Assembly (NCBI GenBank): GCA_965261945.1 | Contig: CBDHEF010000002.1 | Location: 186,001 to 250,000 of the forward strand | DNA from: VXOI01 sp965261945 | GTDB lineage: Bacteria > Chloroflexota > Dehalococcoidia > Lucifugimonadales > UBA3495 | Length of the DNA: 64,000 nt | Reading direction: 5' to 3' | Shown: in pieces, positions 58,886-64,000 of the stretch | How positions within the stretch are numbered: position 1 is the first letter of the stretch | How the letters are laid out: each line of letters begins with the position of its first letter | Notes under the pieces: model-generated | Databases searched by the model: none | Told to the model about the DNA's origin: nothing | What the model saw: the letters and a program-made list of their open reading frames with translations, nothing else | Position numbers and translations under genes: made by a program

Positions 58886-60169
58886 TCAGTCCAGGGCTAT
58901 GGCCGGGCGGGCCGCCTCCACCCGCCGGCCCTGCCTGAACACCGCCCGCACCTGGCGCAGCGCGTGAATGTCGGCCGCCGGGTCGCCGTCCACCAGCAGC
59001 AGGTCGGCTGCCTTGCCGGGTTCGATGGTGCCGGTCTGAGACAGCACCCCAAGGGCATCGGCCGGGTTGCGGGTGCCGGCCTGGATGGCCTGCATCGGCG
59101 AAAGCCCGGCGTCGTGCATGGCGATGACCTCTCCCTGGAAATCGCCGAAGGGATAGCTGCCCCAGCCGCAGTCCGAGCCACCCGCCAGTCTGACCCCGGC
59201 GCGAACCAGTTGGCTGAACTGCTCCATTGCTGTGCCGCCCATCCGGTTGGAGCGTTCCCATCGCTCCTGCTCTGCGGGCGTGAGGGAGCGCTGCTGCCTT
59301 ATTCGCTCCAGGTATGCCCTGGAAACCCGGCCCAGGTGCATCGTTGGGTTCAGAAAAACCTGCGACTCCGCCAGCCGGTCGGCGGTGGGTTCGTCGTAGC
59401 GGTAGGAGCCATCGGCGTCGGTGAAAAAGCAGTGCAGGATGGCGTCCACCCCGGCGTCGAGGGCGAAGTTGATGGACTCGGTGCAACGGCAATGGGCCAG
59501 CACAGGCCGGTTGCGGTTGTGAGCCTCGTCCACCAAGGCCCGCAGTTCCTCAAGGTTGAAGGACGCGCGGTAGGGGTCGCTGGTCAGCGTGCTGCCCCCC
59601 GAGGCAGCGACCTTGATGAAGTCGGCGCCCTGCATGACCCGCTCTCGCACGGCGGCGCGAATGCCATCGGCGCCATCCACCTGGCCGCCCATGAACCACA
59701 GGTGCCCGCCGGTGATGGTCAGCGGCGGGCCGGACACCAGCGTTCGCGGCCCCGGCATCAATCCCTGCCGCAGGCCCTCTTTGAGGGAATAGGCGGTGCG
59801 GTTCCAGGAGCCGCAATCGCACAGGGTGGTTACGCCGGTGGACAGGGCCTCACCCACATTGCGGGCCGACCGCATCAGGCGTATGTCGTCGGAATCGTCG
59901 CTGTCCACTTCCTCGCCGGTGCGCCCGTCGCCCGGCATATTGGTGTGAGTGTGGCAGTCGAACAGGCCGGGCAGGAGGGTCGCGTCAGGAAACTCCAGGA
60001 CATCGCGGAGAGCATCGCTTTGCGCTCCGTCCAGCTCGCCTCGCCGCCCGACCCACAGGATCCCGCCGTCATCGAAGGCGACGGCCATGCTCTCCTGCGG
60101 CGCGTCTCCCGCACCGTCAATCAGCTTGCCGGGTAAGATGACTGTATGTGGGCCGCGAAATTCGCTCAA
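58886..60169 (-). CDS. Amidohydrolase family protein
   Basis: A 427-residue metal-dependent hydrolase of the imidazolonepropionase/prolidase-like subgroup. The metal site is seen in DCHTHTN (two His), FIKVAASGG (the bridging Lys), LAHCRC and ILHCFF (His ligands), and GGSDCGW (catalytic Asp). The C-terminus has NPADALGVLSQTGTIEPGKAADLLLVDGDP, the typical composite beta-domain end. It hydrolyses C-N bonds, possibly of a cyclic amide or a dipeptide with proline. A TTG start at 60169 with GGAG eight bases upstream. First gene of a two-gene unit. Confidence 0.88.
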   Translation of the reverse strand: MSEFRGPHTVILPGKLIDGAGDAPQESMAVAFDDGGILWVGRRGELDGAQSDALRDVLEFPDATLLPGLFDCHTHTNMPGDGRTGEEVDSDDSDDIRLMRSARNVGEALSTGVTTLCDCGSWNRTAYSLKEGLRQGLMPGPRTLVSGPPLTITGGHLWFMGGQVDGADGIRAAVRERVMQGADFIKVAASGGSTLTSDPYRASFNLEELRALVDEAHNRNRPVLAHCRCTESINFALDAGVDAILHCFFTDADGSYRYDEPTADRLAESQVFLNPTMHLGRVSRAYLERIRQQRSLTPAEQERWERSNRMGGTAMEQFSQLVRAGVRLAGGSDCGWGSYPFGDFQGEVIAMHDAGLSPMQAIQAGTRNPADALGVLSQTGTIEPGKAADLLLVDGDPAADIHALRQVRAVFRQGRRVEAARPAIALD

Positions 60170-60276
60170 AACGGAAACTCCTGCCTCTACGGAGGAACAA
60201 TGCCGGGCAATGCCGGTCGATTGGCGCTGATTATAGCCGCGATTGTAACCGCCCGCTATTCAGAGAGCGCCGGGGC

Positions 60277-61932
60277 CTACCGCCGCTCCCGCAGCATCAG
60301 CAGCGCCAGCGGCACACCGGACAGGATGATGAGCAGCAGCGAGGGCATAGCGGCGCGGGCGAAGAACGCCTCTGAGGTGAACGACCACACAGAGGTCGCC
60401 AGCGTGGTGAAACCCGTGGGGCTGAGAATGAGGGTGGCTGGTAGTTCCTTCATCGTGAGGAGGAACACGAGGGAGGCCCCGGCGATGATGCCCGGGCGGG
60501 CCGCGGGCAGCGTGACGGACGTGAAGGCCCCCAGGGGAGAGCGCCCCAGCCCGCGGGCCGCTTCCTCTACGCGGGGATTCATTTGCAGCAGGGTTGCCCG
60601 CACCGCCCCCAAAGCCGGGGACAGGAACAATGCCACGTATCCCAGCAGCAACAGCCCGATAGTCTGATAGAGAAACACGGCGTAGTTGGCCCCGAAGAAC
60701 ACCAGCGCCAGGGCGACGGCGATTCCCGGCAAGGCGAAACTGATGTAGCCCAGCCGCTCCAGGGTTCCGCTCAACACCCCTGGATGCCGCACCGACAGCA
60801 GGCCCACCGGCAGCGCCGCCGCCGTGGCCGCCAACGCCGCCAGCGCGGAGATGTAAACGGAGTTGCGGGCCGCCGCCCAGAGCGGGTCCAGAGACTCTCC
60901 GGCCAGAACGCCGCGCACTGCCCAGTAGACCAGGATGGCCACGGGCAGCCCCAGGGCCAGCCCGGTGACGGAGGCGCACAGCCCCACCGCAGGCCATCGC
61001 CACCGCCCCAGCGGGACCGTCGGCGCGGGCCGGGTGGCGCCCGACGATGTGGAGTAGTAGCGGCTGCGCCCGCGGCTGACAAACTCCAGAGCCACCCACG
61101 CCAGGGCCAGCGCGACGAGGGCCAGTGACAGCCCCGCGCCCAAGGCGCGGTCGAGGGATGATTCGTACTGCGTGAATATGGCCCAGGTGAAGGTCTCGTA
61201 GCGCAGCAGGGATACCGCGCCGAAGTCGCTGAGGGTGTATAGGCCCACGAGCAGCGCGCCCGCGCCAACGGACGGCCGCAACAGCGGAGCGACCACTCTG
61301 AAGAAGGTGGCTAACGGCCCAAGACCCAGGCCCCGCGCCGATTCCTCCAGCGCAGGGTCCATCCGCTGCAATCCGGCCCGGACGGTCAGCAGCACGTAAG
61401 GATAGCTGAGTAGAGTAAGGGTCAGCATCGCGCCGGAGAAGCCGTAAATGCTGGGCAGCCGGTCAACGCCGAAGGGGCCTTCCAGCGCCCCCTGCAACAT
61501 TCCCCGGGGACCCAGGGCAACCACTACGATGAATCCGGCCACGTAGCTGGGAATCACAAGAGGCAGGGCGGTCAAAACGGCCCATGTCCGGCGCAGGGGC
61601 AGGTCGGTGCGGGCCGTCAACCAGGCCAGCGGCACCGCGATTGCCACCGATGCGGCGGTCACCGTCAGCGCCAGCAGCATGGTGCGCCCGAGGATTTCGG
61701 CCACTTTCACCCGGAAAAGCAGGTCCCAAAGCTCGCTGCCTCCTCCCAGTGACCGCACCAGCAGATATACAGGCGGCAGCAGCAGCGCAGCCCCGACAAT
61801 CAGTGCAGGAAGCAATATCACCGCCGGTGCGTTCAACGCCGCCGGGGCGATTCTGCCGATGATGGCCACGGGATTTCTCACCGCTTGGTCTTCCAATTGA
61901 ACTGACGTATGGGCTTGTATTCGCCTGAACAT
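60277..61932 (-). CDS. Iron(III)-type ABC transporter permease (FbpB-like)
   Basis: A 551-residue permease made of two fused six-helix modules, as in FbpB/ThiP. Each has an EAA loop for contact with the ATPase: EESARGLGLGPLATFFRVVAPLLRP (about residue 200) and VEEAARGLGRSPLGAFTSVTLPAARP (about residue 460). It transports ferric iron or a similar ligand delivered by a periplasmic protein that is not in this window. A TATACT box lies 13 bases before the ATG, so its leader is very short. Divergent from the ATPase gene at 62171. Confidence 0.9.
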   Translation of the reverse strand: MFRRIQAHTSVQLEDQAVRNPVAIIGRIAPAALNAPAVILLPALIVGAALLLPPVYLLVRSLGGGSELWDLLFRVKVAEILGRTMLLALTVTAASVAIAVPLAWLTARTDLPLRRTWAVLTALPLVIPSYVAGFIVVVALGPRGMLQGALEGPFGVDRLPSIYGFSGAMLTLTLLSYPYVLLTVRAGLQRMDPALEESARGLGLGPLATFFRVVAPLLRPSVGAGALLVGLYTLSDFGAVSLLRYETFTWAIFTQYESSLDRALGAGLSLALVALALAWVALEFVSRGRSRYYSTSSGATRPAPTVPLGRWRWPAVGLCASVTGLALGLPVAILVYWAVRGVLAGESLDPLWAAARNSVYISALAALAATAAALPVGLLSVRHPGVLSGTLERLGYISFALPGIAVALALVFFGANYAVFLYQTIGLLLLGYVALFLSPALGAVRATLLQMNPRVEEAARGLGRSPLGAFTSVTLPAARPGIIAGASLVFLLTMKELPATLILSPTGFTTLATSVWSFTSEAFFARAAMPSLLLIILSGVPLALLMLRERR

Positions 61933-62047
61933 TTACTCCGAATAAGTATACACGTTCATTCAGTATGCAACAGATGTCCGGGAATTGGCGCCATTCGCGC
62001 TCCCCTAAGTGCGGGAATGCTCACCGGGAAATGCTTGCCTTTGCCGA

Positions 62048-62080
62048 TTGACATGGTTCTATTCAATGCCTACACTAGGC
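62048..62080 (+). promoter_or_regulatory. Promoter of fbpC with a palindromic operator on its -10
   Basis: TTGACA (62048-62053), 17 bases, TACACT (62071-62076). The perfect inverted repeat GCCTA-CAC-TAGGC (62068-62080) covers the -10. It resembles metal-repressor boxes of the DtxR/MntR type (GCCT...AGGC) and a DtxR-family gene lies 1.4 kb downstream. Confidence 0.55.
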
Positions 62081-62170
62081 GGCACTCGCTCTTACTGATA
62101 TTCCATATATCCGTTGCCTTTGCCTGCCAATCGCACCCCGCGAAAGCCTGAACAGGACAGCATTGACAGA

Positions 62171-63343
62171 ATGGTAAACGCACCAGCGGTAGAGAGGGCC
62201 CGGCCCGCGACCGATGCACCAGACGCTTCCGGCGGAACGGCTCTGGAATGTGCTGGGCTGGTTAAGCGATTTGGCGAAGTCGATGCTGTGGCGGGCTTGG
62301 ATCTTGCCGTGAAGTCCGGCAAGACCCTGGCTCTGCTCGGCCCCAGCGGGTGCGGCAAGACAACCGCCCTGCGGCTGATCGCCGGTTTCGAGAAGCCCGA
62401 TGCAGGCGAAATCTCCGTCGGCAGACGCGCCGTTGCTTCTCCATCGGTTTTCCTGCCCCCGGAGAGGCGCCGCGTTGGGATGGTCTTTCAGGAAGGCGCG
62501 CTCTTTCCCCACCTGACAGTTGAACAGAACATCGGCTACGGACTGCGCAGGGACGATGACCGTTCCGCCCGGATAGACGAGGCGCTGGAGTTGGTCGGGC
62601 TTGCTGATATGCGCCACCGTATGCCCCACGAACTGTCCGGCGGGCAGCAGCAGCGGGTGGCCTTGGGCCGCGCTCTCGCTCCGCGCCCGGACGTGCTGCT
62701 CTTGGACGAGCCGTTTTCCAACCTGGACGCCAAGTTGCGCGAGCAGTTACAGCGAGACGTTTCCGACATCCTGCACGCCAACCAGGTTACGGCCGTATTC
62801 GTCACCCACGACCAGCAGGCTGCCCTCAGTGTCGGCGACGAGGTGGCGGTGATGAACGGAGGGCGTCTGGAGCAGACCGGCTCCCCCGCCACTATCTTCC
62901 ACTCCCCCGAGTCCAGGTTCGTCGCCCAATTCATCGGGGCCGTTGACTTCATCCCGGCTTACTTTGAGAATGGCCGGTTGACCAGTGAACTGGGGTCTCT
63001 GGACTGGAACGCCGGAAACTGTTGCCCGGCTGACGCGCCGGTGTCGGCTGAATCCTCCGCCAATAGCCTCAGCGATAGCCGCTTGGAGTTGATGTTCCGC
63101 CCTGACTGCATCGAGTGCTACCCGGATGGCGATGGCCAGAGCGTGATAATAGGACGGGAATTTCAGGGGGCCTTCTACCTCTACCGGGTGCGGTTGCCTT
63201 CAGGCCGGGAAGTTCGCTGTCTGCTGTCCCACGTCACTGAATACTCTGTTGGCGCGACCGTCTCTCTGCGATTGCGCGAAGGCCATCAGGCGCGCGTCTT
63301 TGCCGATGGCAAACTGGCAAACTCCTCCGCCCGCTTCGGCTGA
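62171..63343 (+). CDS. Iron(III)-type ABC transporter ATP-binding protein (FbpC-like)
   Basis: A 390-residue ATPase. Walker A GPSGCGKTT near residue 57, then GMVFQEGALFPHLTVEQNIGYGL, signature LSGGQQQRVALGRAL, and Walker B VLLLDEPFSNLDAKLRE, exactly the FbpC/PotA/CysA pattern. The C-terminal TOBE-like domain follows from about residue 250 (LMFRPDCIECYPDGDG). It would drive the FbpB-like permease. I choose ATG 62171; a TTG at 62114 would extend it by 19 residues. A DtxR-like operator overlaps its promoter. Confidence 0.88.
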   Translation: MVNAPAVERARPATDAPDASGGTALECAGLVKRFGEVDAVAGLDLAVKSGKTLALLGPSGCGKTTALRLIAGFEKPDAGEISVGRRAVASPSVFLPPERRRVGMVFQEGALFPHLTVEQNIGYGLRRDDDRSARIDEALELVGLADMRHRMPHELSGGQQQRVALGRALAPRPDVLLLDEPFSNLDAKLREQLQRDVSDILHANQVTAVFVTHDQQAALSVGDEVAVMNGGRLEQTGSPATIFHSPESRFVAQFIGAVDFIPAYFENGRLTSELGSLDWNAGNCCPADAPVSAESSANSLSDSRLELMFRPDCIECYPDGDGQSVIIGREFQGAFYLYRVRLPSGREVRCLLSHVTEYSVGATVSLRLREGHQARVFADGKLANSSARFG

Positions 63344-63379
63344 TTCCTCGCTCCTCGTTTCGGACTTGCCTCTCTGGTC

Positions 63380-63413
63380 TGTTATAATTTTCGGGCCGCC
63401 CAGAGATGGGCGG
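63380..63413 (+). promoter_or_regulatory. Extended -10 promoter and leader hairpin of the dtxR gene
   Basis: TGTTATAAT at 63380-63388, then an inverted repeat CCGCCCA-GAGA-TGGGCGG at 63396-63413, just downstream of the start. The hairpin could be an operator or an RNA stem. Confidence 0.5.
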
Positions 63414-63439
63414 AGCTTATACCAGTAACGAGAGGTTTG

Positions 63440-64000
63440 ATGCCGCGACCCAGAAAGGCCACCGCTGTTCGGGGCGAATACGCTAATGGCGATGGCCATA
63501 ATGACCGGCTGTCTCCTGGTACTGAAAACTACTTGCTGTGCCTGTACCGGCTGTGGGAAGACGACGAGGTTCCCACCATCACACAACTGACCGACGCCCT
63601 GCGCCGACTGCCGCCCACGGAGGGCTTGGGAACGTCGGTGCCGTCGGTGGCCGGCATGATACGGCGGATGGCCCGTCAGCAGTTGGTGGACATAGGCCCG
63701 GACAAACGCATCCGGCTGACCCGGCTGGGCATGGAGGGCGGCGAGGACATTGCCAGGCGGCACCGGCTGGCCGAGTGGATGGTGGTCAAGCTGTTGGGAA
63801 TGGACCTGCACCAAGCTCATAGCGAGGCGCACCGTCTTGAGCATGGAATGTCGCCGCAGCTGATGGAGAGGCTGGTGGAGAAACTGGACAACCCCCGGCG
63901 CTCTCCTTACGGCCGGCCAATTCCGGGCACCGGCGAACCCAAGATTCCGCCCAACTCCCTCAGTCTGGACGCAGCCGAACCGGGACGCTCCTACGTCATT
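63440..64000 (+). CDS. DtxR family metal-dependent repressor (3' end outside window)
   Basis: The frame is open from ATG 63440 to the window end (187 codons). It has a GAGAGG ribosome-binding site. The N-terminal winged helix begins at TENYLLCLYRLWEDDEVPTITQL and includes SVPSVAGMIRRMARQQLV and RLTRLGMEGGEDIARRHRLAEWMVV, the DtxR/IdeR/MntR pattern. The dimerisation domain has the metal-binding HSEAHRLEHGMS (His, Glu, His), and the end PNSLSLDAAEPGRSYVI looks like the start of an SH3/FeoA-like domain. It likely controls iron or manganese genes, with the FbpC promoter as a plausible target. The N-terminus has about 27 extra residues. Confidence 0.85.
   Translation, partial: MPRPRKATAVRGEYANGDGHNDRLSPGTENYLLCLYRLWEDDEVPTITQLTDALRRLPPTEGLGTSVPSVAGMIRRMARQQLVDIGPDKRIRLTRLGMEGGEDIARRHRLAEWMVVKLLGMDLHQAHSEAHRLEHGMSPQLMERLVEKLDNPRRSPYGRPIPGTGEPKIPPNSLSLDAAEPGRSYVI

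Noticed and set aside
1..64000. tRNA or rRNA genes
   Set aside because: I scanned for T-loop sequences (GGTTCGAATCC type) and rRNA cores; hits such as GGTTCAA lie in coding or unrelated sequence without an acceptor stem.

Overview
The window is GC-rich, densely coding bacterial chromosome. It fits Chloroflexota best, in the Dehalococcoidia/SAR202 neighbourhood. The pointers are an EF-P with the loop KMQQRAP, a CcmE of the C-x3-Y type, a trigger factor-ClpP-ClpP-ClpX operon, a B12-dependent ribonucleotide reductase beside nrdR, an rsmH-ftsA-ftsZ cluster with no peptidoglycan genes, and scattered SDR, FAH and acyl-CoA ligase catabolic genes. The lineage is inferred from gene content; there is no rRNA or tRNA gene in the window to settle it.

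Layout. 1-9.4 kb is a worn catabolic/accessory stretch. It holds the end of a FIST-domain sensor, an ABC-type ligand-binding protein, an SDR, an AT-rich islet with a broken ParA-type ATPase and its partner, an FAH hydrolase, a zinc alcohol dehydrogenase, a DNA glycosylase broken by a small inverted-repeat element, an SDR pseudogene whose catalytic core is replaced by a type I-E-like CRISPR repeat-spacer-repeat, and an acyl-CoA ligase. 9.5-12.5 kb carries cytochrome c maturation genes (ccmABCD, with ccmE divergent). 13.2-15.8 kb encodes a two-gene 2-oxoacid:ferredoxin oxidoreductase. 16.3-26.7 kb is a housekeeping run on the plus strand: dprA, topA, xerC/D, aroQ, pepQ, efp, xseAB, a PHP phosphoesterase and a formyltransferase. 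26.8-31 kb is the minus-strand tig-clpP-clpP-clpX operon. 31.3-41.4 kb has rsmH-ftsA-ftsZ, nrdR, nrdJ, pdxA, proC and a YggT protein. 41.4-45.2 kb has a PadR/membrane-protein pair, a P-loop kinase, an IS701-like element and an adjoining MITE-like element. 45.2-50 kb has leucyl aminopeptidase, a VOC protein, an MFS transporter and a dienelactone-hydrolase-like protein.

50-64 kb is a metal-homeostasis region. A Fur/Zur-type regulator is followed by a metal-binding lipoprotein (ZnuA), five perfect 14-bp tandem repeats, a 1363-residue ABC protein made of two fused half-transporters joined by a linker with about 30 histidines, then ZnuC and ZnuB. After a cupin and an amidohydrolase come an FbpB-like iron permease and an FbpC-like ATPase, divergently placed, and a DtxR-family repressor cut by the window end. 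A palindrome overlaps the -10 box of the FbpC promoter.

The most unusual items are the histidine-rich fused ABC protein inside the zinc locus, the CRISPR-like unit inside an SDR pseudogene, the IS701-like element and MITE sharing CTAG target sites, and a dispersed CCCTCTCCC/GGGAGAGGG repeat family, two copies of which appear to have been absorbed into the ends of the XerC/D coding region. Short intergenic promoters are often readable (TTGACA-N16/18-TATAAT, or an extended -10 TGTTATAAT used at least three times).
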